A stretch of DNA of 64,000 nucleotides from an uncultured Polaribacter sp. (GTDB lineage: Bacteria > Bacteroidota > Bacteroidia > Flavobacteriales > Flavobacteriaceae). Shown piece after piece: positions 47,827 through 57,475 of the stretch. The notes beneath the pieces were generated by a model. The model was given only the letters and a program-made list of their open reading frames with translations, searched no databases and was not told where the DNA came from. The position numbers and the translations under genes were made by a program. The stretch's first letter is position 1. Every line of letters begins with the position of its first letter. The stretch is taken from positions 682,001 through 746,000 of the forward strand of contig NZ_CANMBY010000002.1 of assembly GCF_947496195.1 (NCBI RefSeq). Reading direction: 5' to 3'.

Positions 47827-47846
47827 TGTAACTCATCTGTAACTCA
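47827..47846 (+). promoter_or_regulatory. Direct-repeat activator site 2 (TGTAACTCA twice, period 11)
   Basis: Two identical repeats at 47827-47835 and 47838-47846. The gap to the -7 element is again seven bases, identical to site 1, while the surrounding sequence differs. The first repeat begins three bases after the stop of the previous gene. Confidence 0.8.
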
Positions 47847-47853
47847 GAGGATT

Positions 47854-47861
47854 TATATTTG
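47854..47861 (+). promoter_or_regulatory. -7 promoter element of second phasin-like gene
   Basis: TATATTTG, exact TAnnTTTG, 37 bases before the ATG at 47899, downstream of SARP-type site 2. Confidence 0.7.
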
Positions 47862-47898
47862 TACTATTAAATTTAAAAAAAACAAAAAAACATATATT

Positions 47899-48738
47899 AT
47901 GGCAACAAAGAAAACAAAAAAAGACGATAAGTTAGGTAAAGCAAAAGCAATCGTAAAAAAAATAAATAGCGATTTAATAGATGCTTCTTTCAATGCTATC
48001 GAAACAACTGTAAAAACAGGAGAAAAGTGGCAAAAATTAACAGCTAAGTTAGTTAAAAAGGCAGAGCCTTTAACAAAACAACAAATTAACATGGTTGTAG
48101 AAACTGCAGAATCTATTAAAGGTCAATTAGAAACTAGTACAGAGCGTTTAAAAAATTTAGTTGGGTATGATGCTCAAGTTTTAGAAAATGCAAAAAAGAA
48201 AGTAGCTGAACACCCTTTAGTTGAAAAAGCTGAAGAGATGAAAGATAAGTTCGAAAAAGAAGTAGCTAATAACAAATATGTAAAGAAAGCTGAAAAAATG
48301 TCTGAGACATTAAAGAAAAATCTTTCTGAAACTATCGAAGATGTTAAAGGTAAAATCGAAACTTATACAGAAGAAGCTCTAAATACAGTTAATGAAAAAC
48401 TAGACGATATTAAACCTGCTACTACTAAAAAGACAACTAAGAAGAAAGTAGTTAAAAAAGAAGTAGCTGTTGAAGAAAAAATAGTTGTTGAAAAAGTTGA
48501 TCAAAAAGACGATTTAAAAGTTATTAAAGGTATAGGACCAGTTTTAGAAAAGTCTTTAAATGAGTTAAATGTTACTGCATATAGCCAAATTGCTAAAATG
48601 ACAATTAAAAACATGACTAAATTATTAAATGATGCAGGAATTAATGCAAAAATTTATGATTTATCTGGTTGGAAAGCTCAAGCAAAATTAGCTTTAAAAG
48701 GTGATATGGAAGCTGTAAAAAACTGGGAAAGAAAATAA
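47899..48738 (+). CDS. Phasin-like protein with C-terminal helix-hairpin-helix domain
   Basis: 279 residues: phasin-like helices (about 25-85; TTVKTGEKWQKLTAKLVKKAEPLTKQQ), long charged amphipathic stretch (85-170), Lys/Thr/Val-rich linker (172-205) and a C-terminal DUF4332-type helix-hairpin-helix part (207-279; LKVIKGIGPVLEKSLNELNV). The last could bind DNA or another protein, giving a possible link between granule and nucleoid, as PhaM-like proteins do. No membrane helix. Expressed from its own SARP-type promoter. Confidence 0.82.
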   Translation: MATKKTKKDDKLGKAKAIVKKINSDLIDASFNAIETTVKTGEKWQKLTAKLVKKAEPLTKQQINMVVETAESIKGQLETSTERLKNLVGYDAQVLENAKKKVAEHPLVEKAEEMKDKFEKEVANNKYVKKAEKMSETLKKNLSETIEDVKGKIETYTEEALNTVNEKLDDIKPATTKKTTKKKVVKKEVAVEEKIVVEKVDQKDDLKVIKGIGPVLEKSLNELNVTAYSQIAKMTIKNMTKLLNDAGINAKIYDLSGWKAQAKLALKGDMEAVKNWERK

Positions 48739-48763
48739 AAGTTAAACCATTAAAATTTTAATT

Positions 48764-49054
48764 ATGGCAACTAAAAAAATAAACACTGCTAATTTTACTA
48801 AAAAAGTAGAAAATGCAATTAAAACTGTAAAATCTAAGGCAAATAAAGCTAATGATTACGCTTTAAATGCAACAGAAGAAGTAGTAACTGAAACAATTTC
48901 TATAGCTACTCAATGGCAACAGGTTACAGATAAAGCACTTAAAGGCGGAGTTAAATTATTAGATAATCAACAAAATTTAATTTTTGATACTTTAGAAAGC
49001 TATAAAAAACATTTTGTAAAAGGGTCTAAAAGATTACGTAAAGTATTTGCTTAA
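48764..49054 (+). CDS. Phasin-like small helical protein 3
   Basis: 96 residues of amphipathic helix, Lys-rich ends. Core ETISIATQWQQVTDKALKGGVKLLDNQQ matches the core of the 279-residue protein (WQ, K, QQ positions). It starts 25 bases after that gene with no promoter in between, so cotranscribed. The terminator at 49076 closes the unit. Granule coat role inferred. Confidence 0.8.
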   Translation: MATKKINTANFTKKVENAIKTVKSKANKANDYALNATEEVVTETISIATQWQQVTDKALKGGVKLLDNQQNLIFDTLESYKKHFVKGSKRLRKVFA

Positions 49055-49075
49055 TTTACCCCCTACTTTCATATT

Positions 49076-49104
49076 AAAACCAAGTTAAAATTTAACTTGG
49101 TTTT
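49076..49104 (+). terminator. Intrinsic terminator after the phasin-like genes
   Basis: Near-perfect dyad AAAACCAAGTTA (49076-49087) with TAACTTGGTTTT (49093-49104), loop AAATT, followed by T-rich sequence. Confidence 0.87.
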
Positions 49105-49149
49105 TTGTTTTTATAGCAATACATTTTCTTTTAACGGTAAAACGTTTCG

Positions 49150-49157
49150 TATTTTTG
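49150..49157 (+). promoter_or_regulatory. -7 promoter element of the TetR-like/AarF operon
   Basis: TATTTTTG matches TAnnTTTG, 17 bases before the ATG at 49175. An 8-base palindrome AAACGTTT lies just upstream (about 49139-49146) and may be an operator core. Confidence 0.6.
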
Positions 49158-49174
49158 TAGTATAAAAGTTTTGT

Positions 49175-49837
49175 ATGGGTAAAAAGAAAAATATTTCTAA
49201 ACTAGATATACTAACATTATACATGGATTGGGTTTCAGAAAACCAAATAAAACCAAGTGATGTTGATTATTTTTGTGAAGAAGTTGCTATTGAAGTAGAA
49301 GATTTTTACAATCATTTTAAATCTTTAAAAAAGGTTGAAAAGACAATTTTTAATGAGCTTTTTAAAAATTCATTAGAAGTTTTAAATGAAAGTGAAGAAT
49401 TTTTAACCTTCGATAACAAAAACAAATTACTAAGTTTATATTTTACATTTTTTGAGAATCTTAATCTAAATAGAACCTATGTAGAAGTAGCTCTAAAAGG
49501 ATGTAAAAATCAACTTAAATCATACAAAACACTTTCTTCTTTACAAAAAAGCTTTATGGCTTTTGTAAATAGTTTATCATTAACAGAAAGTATATTACCT
49601 ATTGATGGTTTAGAGAAACTACAATCTAATATCATCAATCATTCTGCTTGGATTCAGTTATTAATTACCATTAAATTTTGGTTAGAAGACACTTCTGAAT
49701 CTTTTGAAAAAACAGATATTTTTATCGAGAAATCAATCAATACTAGCTTCGAACTTATAGAAAACAAGTTTCTTAAAAACGCATTCGATTTAGGAAAATT
49801 TGTGTACAAAGAAAAATTCCAAAAAAACACGGATTAA
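49175..49837 (+). CDS. TetR-like regulator (divergent)
   Basis: 220 residues, all helical. The N-terminal third resembles a TetR helix-turn-helix (VDYFCEEVAIEVEDFYNHFKSLKKVEKTIFNELFK); the rest resembles a TetR ligand domain without clear conserved residues. It is translationally coupled to the AarF kinase gene (stop abuts ATG). It may control the lipid locus or only its own pair; DNA-binding residues are weak enough that a non-regulatory role is possible. Confidence 0.75.
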   Translation: MGKKKNISKLDILTLYMDWVSENQIKPSDVDYFCEEVAIEVEDFYNHFKSLKKVEKTIFNELFKNSLEVLNESEEFLTFDNKNKLLSLYFTFFENLNLNRTYVEVALKGCKNQLKSYKTLSSLQKSFMAFVNSLSLTESILPIDGLEKLQSNIINHSAWIQLLITIKFWLEDTSESFEKTDIFIEKSINTSFELIENKFLKNAFDLGKFVYKEKFQKNTD

Positions 49838-51148
49838 ATGAAAAAAGCCAGTAAAATTCCGATTTCTAAAATTCAAAGAGCTTCTAAACTTGTAAAAACA
49901 GGTGCAAAAGTTGGCGTGAATTATTTAAAATATTATGGTAATAAGATTACAGACTCTGAAGAAAATGCTAGAGAACAGCTTAATAAAGATAATGCTGAAG
50001 ATATTTACGACAGCTTAAAAGACTTAAAAGGGAGTCCTTTAAAAGTAGCACAAATGTTAAGTATGGAAAAAAGCATATTACCTAGAGCTTATGTAGAAAA
50101 ATTCTCATTAGCTCAATTTTCTGTGCCTCCATTATCAGAAGCTTTGGTGTTAAAAACGTTTAAAAAGAGTTTTGGTAAATTTCCATCAGAAATTTATGAT
50201 AAATTCGAAGTAAAAGCATACAATGCTGCAAGTATAGGTCAAGTTCATAAAGCCGAAAAAGATGGTAAAAAACTGGCAGTTAAAATTCAATATCCAGGGG
50301 TTGCAGATAGTATAAAATCAGACTTAGCACTTTTAAAACCTTTTGTTATTAGAATGTTTAATATGAAAGGTAAAACTTCTGATGAGTATTTCTTTGAAGT
50401 ACAAGATAAATTGTTAGAAGAAACAGATTACGAATTAGAAGTTAAACAAAGTAAAGAAATTGTAAATGCTTGTAAAAATATTAATCATCTTGCTTTCCCT
50501 AATTATTATTCGGATTTATCGTCAAAACAAATCATAACTATGGATTGGATGAATGGTATTCATCTATCTGAGTTTACAGATGCAAATACCAATCAAGAAT
50601 TGGCAAATCAAATTGGTCAAGCATTATGGGATTTTTACATGTTTCAAATCCATAATTTAAAAAAGGTACATGCAGATCCACATCCAGGAAACTTTTTGGT
50701 TTCTAAAAAAGGAGAGTTAATTGCCTTAGATTTTGGATGTATGAAAACTATTCCTCTATCATTTTACAACCCTTATTTTGTTTTAGCTAAAAAAGGAACT
50801 TTAGAAGACGACACTCTTTTTGTAGAAAAAATGATGGAGTTAGATATTTTAAGAGAAGAAGATAGCAAAGAAGAATTTGCCTTTTTTAAAGCTATGTTTC
50901 ATGAAATGTTATCTATTTTCACGCAACCTTTTCATGTAGAAGAATTTGATTTTTCTGATGAAGTGTTCTTTGGTAAAATTTCTGAATTTGGTGAACGCTA
51001 TTCAAAAAATGTAGAATTACGTTCTTACAATGCTAGTAGAGGATCTAAGCATTTTATCTATATGAACAGAACGTTCTTTGGACTATATAATTTAATGTTC
51101 GATTTAAAAGCAAAAGATATTAAGATTAACAATTTTATAAATCTATAA
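49838..51148 (+). CDS. AarF/UbiB/ABC1 family atypical kinase
   Basis: 436 residues. Family motifs: LKGSPLKVAQMLSM (the KxGQ-like segment), AASIGQVHKAE, metal and catalytic residues in HADPHPGNFLV and LDFGCMK. There is no C-terminal membrane helix pair such as UbiB has. ABC1 kinases act on lipid metabolism (ubiquinone, plastoglobule lipids in plants). Location beside the storage-lipid genes fits a plastoglobule-like role, which is inference. Confidence 0.9.
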   Translation: MKKASKIPISKIQRASKLVKTGAKVGVNYLKYYGNKITDSEENAREQLNKDNAEDIYDSLKDLKGSPLKVAQMLSMEKSILPRAYVEKFSLAQFSVPPLSEALVLKTFKKSFGKFPSEIYDKFEVKAYNAASIGQVHKAEKDGKKLAVKIQYPGVADSIKSDLALLKPFVIRMFNMKGKTSDEYFFEVQDKLLEETDYELEVKQSKEIVNACKNINHLAFPNYYSDLSSKQIITMDWMNGIHLSEFTDANTNQELANQIGQALWDFYMFQIHNLKKVHADPHPGNFLVSKKGELIALDFGCMKTIPLSFYNPYFVLAKKGTLEDDTLFVEKMMELDILREEDSKEEFAFFKAMFHEMLSIFTQPFHVEEFDFSDEVFFGKISEFGERYSKNVELRSYNASRGSKHFIYMNRTFFGLYNLMFDLKAKDIKINNFINL

Positions 51149-51224
51149 AATCTTAGTACTTTTAAACTCTCAATAAAGCTGTTTTATATCAAGTTAAAAA
51201 ATGGCTAAAATCAACTAAAAACCT

Positions 51225-51830
51225 ATGTTAATACTTGGTATTGCTGGCGGAACTGGTAGTGGAAAAACTACTGTTGTAAATCAAATTGTAAAACAATTAC
51301 CTACAGATGAAGTTTGTGTAATTTCTCAAGACTCATATTATAAAGCAACAGATAGTTTATCTTACGAAGAAAGAACCAAAATAAATTTCGATCATCCAAG
51401 AGCTATAGATTTCGATTTATTAATAAAGCATTTAAAAGAGCTTAAAAAAGGAAAAACTATAAATCAACCTGTATACTCTTTTGTAACTCATAATAGAACT
51501 AAAGATGTTGTAAAAACGCATCCTAGAAAAGTAGTTATTGTAGAAGGTATTTTAATTTTTAACAATCAAGAATTAAGAGATTTATTTGATATCAAAATAT
51601 TTGTTCATGCAGATACAGACGAACGTTTAATTAGAAGAGTTCGTAGAGATATTTCTGAAAGAGGCAGAGATATAGATGAAGTTTTAGATCGTTATCAAAA
51701 CACCTTAAAACCAATGCATCAACAGTTTATAGAACCAACAAAAAACTTTGCTGATATGATTATACCAAATGACAGGTATAATACTGTAGCTATAGATATT
51801 ATAAGAAGTGTGATAAACGAAAGACTATAA
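51225..51830 (+). CDS. udk: Uridine kinase
   Basis: Phosphorylates uridine and cytidine in pyrimidine salvage. P-loop GGTGSGKTT (8-16), SQDSYYK, NFDHPRAIDFDLL, RRVRRDISERGRDIDEVL. 201 residues, standard. First of a run with ftsB-like, both mutase genes and a VOC gene, all closely spaced. Confidence 0.95.
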   Translation: MLILGIAGGTGSGKTTVVNQIVKQLPTDEVCVISQDSYYKATDSLSYEERTKINFDHPRAIDFDLLIKHLKELKKGKTINQPVYSFVTHNRTKDVVKTHPRKVVIVEGILIFNNQELRDLFDIKIFVHADTDERLIRRVRRDISERGRDIDEVLDRYQNTLKPMHQQFIEPTKNFADMIIPNDRYNTVAIDIIRSVINERL

Positions 51831-52151
51831 ATGGGATTTTTTCAAAACTTAAAAAAGAATTTTTTCTTTAAAATTATCACTAATACTTTTGTGATGATTT
51901 TAGTTCCTTTTATCATATGGATGCTTTTTTTTGATGAAAACTCTTATTTAGTGCATCGTAAGTTTAATAAAGAAATAAACGATTTAGAAAGCACGATTTC
52001 TTTTTATAAAGAGAAAATAAAAAAAGATAAAGAAACCATAAAAAAGCTTCAAGATTCTTTAGAGTTAGAACGATTTGCAAGAGAAAAATACTTAATGAAG
52101 AAAGAAAACGAAGACATTTATATAATTGAATTTGATACCATAAAAGACTAA
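51831..52151 (+). CDS. FtsB/DivIC septum formation initiator family
   Basis: 106 residues: short cytoplasmic N-terminus, one membrane helix (about 15-32, FVMILVPFIIWMLFF), then a coiled coil (40-80) and the ERFAREKYLMKKENEDIYIIEF end typical of DivIC. Part of the divisome linking FtsL and FtsQ. It abuts udk and shares one base with the mutase gene (TAATG). Confidence 0.92.
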   Translation: MGFFQNLKKNFFFKIITNTFVMILVPFIIWMLFFDENSYLVHRKFNKEINDLESTISFYKEKIKKDKETIKKLQDSLELERFAREKYLMKKENEDIYIIEFDTIKD

Positions 52152-53497
52152 TGAGTACATTTTTATTTGACGATTTTGATCCTGTTTCAGCAACTGCTTG
52201 GAAACAAAAAATTCAAGTAGATTTAAAAGGAGCTGATTATAATAACACTTTACTTTGGCATACAGAAGAAGGTATTACAGTAAAACCTTTTTACACTAAA
52301 GAAGACAAGACCAATGCACAAATAAATTTACCTAAAAAAGGATTTAACATTTGTCAAACCATTTTTATAGATGATGAAAAAATAGCAAATAGTATAGCAG
52401 TAGATGCCTTAAAAAGAGGCGCAAATACAATTCAATTTAAAGCAGATAAACCATTTGACCCTAAAACTTTATTGAGAGGTTTTCCAGGCCAAACTCCTTT
52501 ATATTTTAAACTTAGTTTTCTAGATCTTAAGTTTCAAAATAAGCTTGCAAATTTTTGTGATGCAGATAACACTTTTATACAAACAGATATTATTGGAAAC
52601 TTAGCAGAAACAGGTAATTGGTTTTATAATTTAAAAAAAGACCACGAAATTTTTGATAAAATAGTTTCTGTAACAAATAATAATATTTCAGTTTCTGGAG
52701 ATTTATATCAAAATGCAGGTGCTAATATTACACAACAATTAGCCTACACTCTAGCTCACGCTAACGAGTATCTAAATCATTTTGGAGGGAAAGTTGCAAA
52801 CCATATCACTTTTAATTTTGCTGTTGGAGGAAATTACTTCTTTGAAATTGCAAAGTTAAGAGCATTTAGAATATTGTGGGAAACACTATTAAGTCAATAT
52901 GATATTAATAATATAGAGGCTCATATTTTTACAAAACCTAGTTTACGAAACAAAACCATTTTCGATTACAATACAAATATGTTACGTACAACTTCTGAAT
53001 GCATGAGTGCTGTTTTAGGAGGTTCTAATACTGTTTGTAATGTGTCTTATGATAGCATTTATCATAAATCTAATGAATTTGGAGAACGTATTTCAAGAAA
53101 TCAATTATTGATTTTACAGGAAGAAAGTTATTTATCTGAAGCACAGAATTTTGCTGATGGTGCTTATTATATAGAATCTTTAACACTTCAATTAGCAGAA
53201 AAAGCATTAGAAATTTTTAAACAAATAGAAAAAGGTGGTGGTTTTTTAAAACAACTTAAAGAAGGTATTATTCAAAAGAAAATTGCTGAAAGCGCAAGCA
53301 AAGAAGAAGAAAAGTTTAATACTCAAGAAATTGTGTTATTAGGTACAAATTTACAATCAAATGCTGCAGATAAAATGAAACATGATTTAGAATTGTATCC
53401 TTTTGTAAAACAAAGAAATATAAAAACATTAATCACTCCAATTGTTAGAAAACGACTTTCTGAAAACATTGAAAAAAACCGTTTAGAAAATGAGTAG
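52151..53497 (+). CDS. mutA: Methylmalonyl-CoA mutase, small (beta) subunit
   Basis: Non-catalytic partner of MutB. TIM-barrel part without the B12-binding His motif: 448 residues, with [26 protein letters not shown] near the start and [22 protein letters not shown]. Shorter than actinobacterial MutA (about 610), as usual in Bacteroidota. Overlaps mutB by eight bases for stoichiometric synthesis. Confidence 0.94.
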   Translation: MSTFLFDDFDPVSATAWKQKIQVDLKGADYNNTLLWHTEEGITVKPFYTKEDKTNAQINLPKKGFNICQTIFIDDEKIANSIAVDALKRGANTIQFKADKPFDPKTLLRGFPGQTPLYFKLSFLDLKFQNKLANFCDADNTFIQTDIIGNLAETGNWFYNLKKDHEIFDKIVSVTNNNISVSGDLYQNAGANITQQLAYTLAHANEYLNHFGGKVANHITFNFAVGGNYFFEIAKLRAFRILWETLLSQYDINNIEAHIFTKPSLRNKTIFDYNTNMLRTTSECMSAVLGGSNTVCNVSYDSIYHKSNEFGERISRNQLLILQEESYLSEAQNFADGAYYIESLTLQLAEKALEIFKQIEKGGGFLKQLKEGIIQKKIAESASKEEEKFNTQEIVLLGTNLQSNAADKMKHDLELYPFVKQRNIKTLITPIVRKRLSENIEKNRLENE

Positions 53498-55556
53498 AAA
53501 AGATGTTTCCAATATAAAATTAGCTAAAAGCAATCAGCCAAAAGCTAAAGCTTTTTCTCATGAAGATTTTGTTGCAGGTATTGCTCCAAATTTAAGAGGT
53601 CCATATTCAACCATGTATGTTCGCAGACCTTGGACAATCAGACAATATGCAGGTTTTTCAACTGCTGAAGAAAGTAATGCATTTTACAGAAGAAATTTAG
53701 CTGCTGGTCAAAAAGGATTATCTGTTGCTTTTGATTTAGCCACTCATAGAGGTTACGATTCAGATCATGAACGCGTACAAGGTGATGTTGGAAAAGCAGG
53801 AGTTGCCATAGATTCTGTTGAAGACATGAAGGTTTTATTTGACCAAATTCCTTTAGATAAAATGTCGGTCTCTATGACCATGAATGGTGCAGTTTTACCT
53901 ATTTTGGCTTTCTACATTGTAGCTGCAGAAGAACAAGGAGTATCACCTGAATTATTATCTGGCACAATACAGAATGATATTTTAAAGGAGTTTATGGTAC
54001 GTAATACTTATATCTACCCTCCTTCTCCATCTATGAAAATTATTGCTGATATTTTTGAATACACAAGCCATAAGATGCCAAAATTTAACTCAATTTCTAT
54101 CTCTGGTTATCATATGCAAGAAGCAGGTGCAACTGCAGAAATTGAATTAGCTTATACATTAGCAGATGGTTTAGAATATATTAAAAAGGGTTTAGAAGCT
54201 GGTATGGATATAGATGCTTTTGCTCCTAGACTTTCTTTCTTTTGGGCAATTGGTATGGATCATTTTAGAGAAATTGCCAAAATGCGTGCTGCAAGAATGT
54301 TATGGGCTAAAATTGTGAAGCAATTCAATCCAAAAAACCCAAAATCGTTAGCGTTAAGAACTCATTGCCAAACAAGTGGATGGTCTTTAACAGAACAAGA
54401 TCCTTTTAATAATGTGGCTAGAACAACAATTGAAGCTATGGCTGCTGCCTTTGGTGGTACTCAAAGTTTACATACTAATGCTTTAGATGAAGCTATTGCA
54501 TTACCCACAGATTTTTCTGCTAGAATTGCAAGAAATACTCAAATTTATTTACAGCAAGAAACCCATATTACAAAAACTGTAGATCCTTGGGCAGGTAGTT
54601 ATTATGTTGAAAAATTAACTGAACAAATTGCAAATAAAGCTTGGGAGTTAATTCAAGAAGTAGAAGATTTAGGAGGTATGACCAAAGCCATAGAAAAAGG
54701 AATTCCTAAATTAAGAATTGAAGAAGCAGCTGCTAAAAAACAGGCTAAAATCGACAGTGGACAAGATGTAATTGTAGGAGTTAATAAATATCAATTAAAA
54801 GAAGAAGATCCATTACATATTTTAGAAGTGGATAATGAAGCTGTTCGAAATTCTCAGATAGAAAGATTAACAAAACTTAAAGCAAACAGAAATACTAAAG
54901 AAGTTGAAAAATCTTTAGTAGCTTTGACTAATGCTGCAAAATCTGGAAAAGAAAATTTATTAGATTTAGCAGTAAAAGCAGCTAGAAATAGAGCAACATT
55001 AGGTGAAATATCTGATGCTTTAGAAGCTGTTTTTGGTAGACATAAAGCTGTAACTAAAACCATATCTGGTGTGTATAGTAAAGAAATAAAAGACGATAAA
55101 CTCTTTAAACAAGCTAGAAAATTAGCAGATAAATTTGCTGAATTAGAAGGCAGACGTCCACGAATTATGATTGCTAAATTAGGTCAAGATGGTCATGATA
55201 GAGGAGCTAAAGTTGTAGCTACTGGTTATGCAGATTTAGGCTTTGATGTAGATATTGGGCCTCTTTTTCAAACACCACAAGAAGCAACCAAACAAGCAGT
55301 AGAAAATGATGTACATATTTTAGGTATTTCTTCATTAGCTGCAGGTCATAAAACCTTAGTCCCACAAGTAATTTCAGCATTACAAAAATATGGACGTGAA
55401 GATATTATGGTCATTGTTGGTGGTGTAATACCAGCACAAGATTATCAATTCTTATTTGATGCTGGGGCTGTAGGAGTTTTTGGCCCAGGAACAAAAATAG
55501 CACAAGCTGCCATAGATTTACTTACTATATTAATTGACAGTGTTTCTGATGAATAA
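53490..55556 (+). CDS. mutB: Methylmalonyl-CoA mutase, large (catalytic) subunit
   Basis: Adenosylcobalamin enzyme that interconverts methylmalonyl-CoA and succinyl-CoA, used for propionate and odd-chain acyl units. Substrate barrel with [43 protein letters not shown] region and the C-terminal B12 domain with [13 protein letters not shown] (His ligand) and GGVIPAQDY. 688 residues. Its presence means the cell needs or salvages B12. No B12 riboswitch seen; it is inside an operon. Confidence 0.97.
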   Translation: MSRKDVSNIKLAKSNQPKAKAFSHEDFVAGIAPNLRGPYSTMYVRRPWTIRQYAGFSTAEESNAFYRRNLAAGQKGLSVAFDLATHRGYDSDHERVQGDVGKAGVAIDSVEDMKVLFDQIPLDKMSVSMTMNGAVLPILAFYIVAAEEQGVSPELLSGTIQNDILKEFMVRNTYIYPPSPSMKIIADIFEYTSHKMPKFNSISISGYHMQEAGATAEIELAYTLADGLEYIKKGLEAGMDIDAFAPRLSFFWAIGMDHFREIAKMRAARMLWAKIVKQFNPKNPKSLALRTHCQTSGWSLTEQDPFNNVARTTIEAMAAAFGGTQSLHTNALDEAIALPTDFSARIARNTQIYLQQETHITKTVDPWAGSYYVEKLTEQIANKAWELIQEVEDLGGMTKAIEKGIPKLRIEEAAAKKQAKIDSGQDVIVGVNKYQLKEEDPLHILEVDNEAVRNSQIERLTKLKANRNTKEVEKSLVALTNAAKSGKENLLDLAVKAARNRATLGEISDALEAVFGRHKAVTKTISGVYSKEIKDDKLFKQARKLADKFAELEGRRPRIMIAKLGQDGHDRGAKVVATGYADLGFDVDIGPLFQTPQEATKQAVENDVHILGISSLAAGHKTLVPQVISALQKYGREDIMVIVGGVIPAQDYQFLFDAGAVGVFGPGTKIAQAAIDLLTILIDSVSDE

Positions 55557-55578
55557 TTAGATAAAAGAAAATAAAATC

Positions 55579-55962
55579 ATGAATTCTTTTTCTTTAAACC
55601 ATATTGCATTATCTGTTAAAGATGTAAATGAGTCAATTTTATTCTATCAAAAAGTCTTTAAATGTAAAGAAATACAAAACACAGCTTCTAATTCTAAAAC
55701 AAGATGGTTAAGTTTTAGTGATAATAGACAATTACATCTTATTCCTCGTCCAAATTTTGAAATTAAAGTAAATAAAGCAGTGCACTTTGCTCTATCAACT
55801 AAAGATTTTGACGAATTCATAACACATTTAATCAATTTAAAAATCAATTTTTCTGATTGGAAAGATGAACCAAATAAAGTTTTTATTCGTCAAGATGGTA
55901 TAAAACAAGTTTATTTTAAAGATCCAAATGGATATTGGATTGAAGTCAATAATGACGTTTAA
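55579..55962 (+). CDS. VOC family protein (glyoxalase/dioxygenase fold)
   Basis: 127 residues: LNHIALSVKDVNESILFYQKVF at the start and VYFKDPNGYWIEVNN at the end, with metal-type His11, His53-region (RQLHLIPR) and Glu near the C-terminus. It lies 22 bases after mutB. Methylmalonyl-CoA epimerase belongs to this superfamily, but this protein is more like general glyoxalase-type VOC proteins, so an epimerase role is only a possibility. Confidence 0.88.
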   Translation: MNSFSLNHIALSVKDVNESILFYQKVFKCKEIQNTASNSKTRWLSFSDNRQLHLIPRPNFEIKVNKAVHFALSTKDFDEFITHLINLKINFSDWKDEPNKVFIRQDGIKQVYFKDPNGYWIEVNNDV

Positions 55963-56024
55963 AAAATCATAAAACAAATTCTTTTTATATTTAGTATCTT
56001 GTTTATCTAAATCACTAACTAAAT

Positions 56025-57467
56025 ATGAAAAGACTATTTACATCTTTAGTATTGCTTTTATTTATTAGCACTACTTTAATAGCACAATCCAAAAAACTTT
56101 CTAAAAATAAAAAAGCACTTGTAGCATCTGTTGAAAAACACAAACAGGCATTAATTAAAATTAGTGATGAAATTTGGGCTGCAGCAGAAACTGCTTTTGA
56201 AGAAAATAAATCATCAGAAATTCTAGCTTCATATGCTGAGCAACAAGGTTTTACTGTTGAAAGAGGAGTTGCAGATATTCCTACTGCTTTTGTGGCTACT
56301 TATGGTTCTGGAAAACCAGTAATTAGTGTTCTAGGTGAATTTGATGCATTACCAGGAATTTCTCAAAAAGCAAAACCAACCAAAGATCCATTAGTGCCAA
56401 ATGGAAATGGTCATGGCTGTGGACACAATTTGTTTGGAGCAGGTAGTTTAGGTGCTGCAATTGCTATAAAAGAGTTAATTGAACAAGGAAAAATTAAAGG
56501 AACAGTTAAGTTTTTTGGCACACCAAGTGAAGAAAAATTCTTTGGTAAAATATGGATGGTTAAAGCTGGTCTTTGGAATGATGTAGATGTAAATATTAGT
56601 TGGCATCCTGCACCTGTAACAGAATCTGATGTACAAAGTTCTTTGGCTTTGGTCGATTTTAAAGTAGAGTTTTTTGGACAAGCAGCACATGCAGCAGCAG
56701 ATCCTTGGAATGGGCGTTCTGCATCAGATGCTCTTGAGTTATATGCTGCTGGTATTAACAGCTATAGAGAGCATGTAAAACCTACTGTAAGAATGCATTA
56801 TCACATTCAAGATGGAGGTCAAGTAGTAAATGTAGTTCCAGATTATTCTAGAATTTGGGTAAGAGTTAGAGATACAAAACGTGAAGGAATGATGCCTGTT
56901 TACAAACGCGTTATGAAAATGGCTGAAGGTGCAGCTATTATGGCTGATGTAGATTATAAAGTTTCTTTAATATCTGGTATCTACGAAATTTTAGTAAATA
57001 GAGCTGGAGGAGAAATCATGCAAGAAAACTTGGAATTACTAGGTCCAATTTCATATACAGATGATGAAATTACATTTGGTAAAAAAATACAAGAAGCCAC
57101 TAAAAAACCACAAATTGGTATGGATAGTAAAATTAATCCTTTAAGAGCTACAGAGAAAAATCCTGGTGGAGGAAGTACAGATGTGGGTGATGTAAGTTGG
57201 AATGTACCTAACATAAACTTAAGAGTTACAGTTGCACCAAAAGATACACCTTGGCACTCTTGGGCTGTTGTGGCTTGTGGTGGTATGAGTATTGGTCATA
57301 AAGGAATGATTTATTCTAGTAAAGCCATGTCTATGACTATGTTAGATTTATTTGAAAATCCAGATTTGGTAAATAAAGTAAAAGAAGAATATAAAGAACG
57401 TAAAGGTGAAGTGGTTTACAAACCTATTATCCCTGAAGGACCACCACCAATTCCTAATAAAAAATAA
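56025..57467 (+). CDS. Amidohydrolase, M20/AbgB-like, secreted
   Basis: 480 residues with a signal peptide (LVLLLFISTTLIAQ). Two-metal M20 motifs: GEFDALPGI, GNGHGCGHNLFG, TPSEEKFFGK, SWHPAP. The dimerisation domain is inserted in the middle (about 210-320, ALVDFKVEFFGQAAHAAADPWNGRSA). AbgB-like enzymes cleave aminoacyl-aminobenzoate or other acylated amino acids; here the enzyme would act in the periplasm. Pro-rich end. Confidence 0.92.
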   Translation: MKRLFTSLVLLLFISTTLIAQSKKLSKNKKALVASVEKHKQALIKISDEIWAAAETAFEENKSSEILASYAEQQGFTVERGVADIPTAFVATYGSGKPVISVLGEFDALPGISQKAKPTKDPLVPNGNGHGCGHNLFGAGSLGAAIAIKELIEQGKIKGTVKFFGTPSEEKFFGKIWMVKAGLWNDVDVNISWHPAPVTESDVQSSLALVDFKVEFFGQAAHAAADPWNGRSASDALELYAAGINSYREHVKPTVRMHYHIQDGGQVVNVVPDYSRIWVRVRDTKREGMMPVYKRVMKMAEGAAIMADVDYKVSLISGIYEILVNRAGGEIMQENLELLGPISYTDDEITFGKKIQEATKKPQIGMDSKINPLRATEKNPGGGSTDVGDVSWNVPNINLRVTVAPKDTPWHSWAVVACGGMSIGHKGMIYSSKAMSMTMLDLFENPDLVNKVKEEYKERKGEVVYKPIIPEGPPPIPNKK

Positions 57468-57475
57468 AGCTTAAA

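Noticed and set aside
47567..49054. Polyhydroxyalkanoate granule genes
   Set aside because: The helical proteins are phasin-like, but no PHA synthase, thiolase-reductase pair or PhaR-like regulator is nearby; neutral-lipid genes are.
55579..55962. Methylmalonyl-CoA epimerase
   Set aside because: It follows mutB and has the VOC fold, but its sequence does not show the epimerase family's usual conserved segments, so only VOC is claimed.
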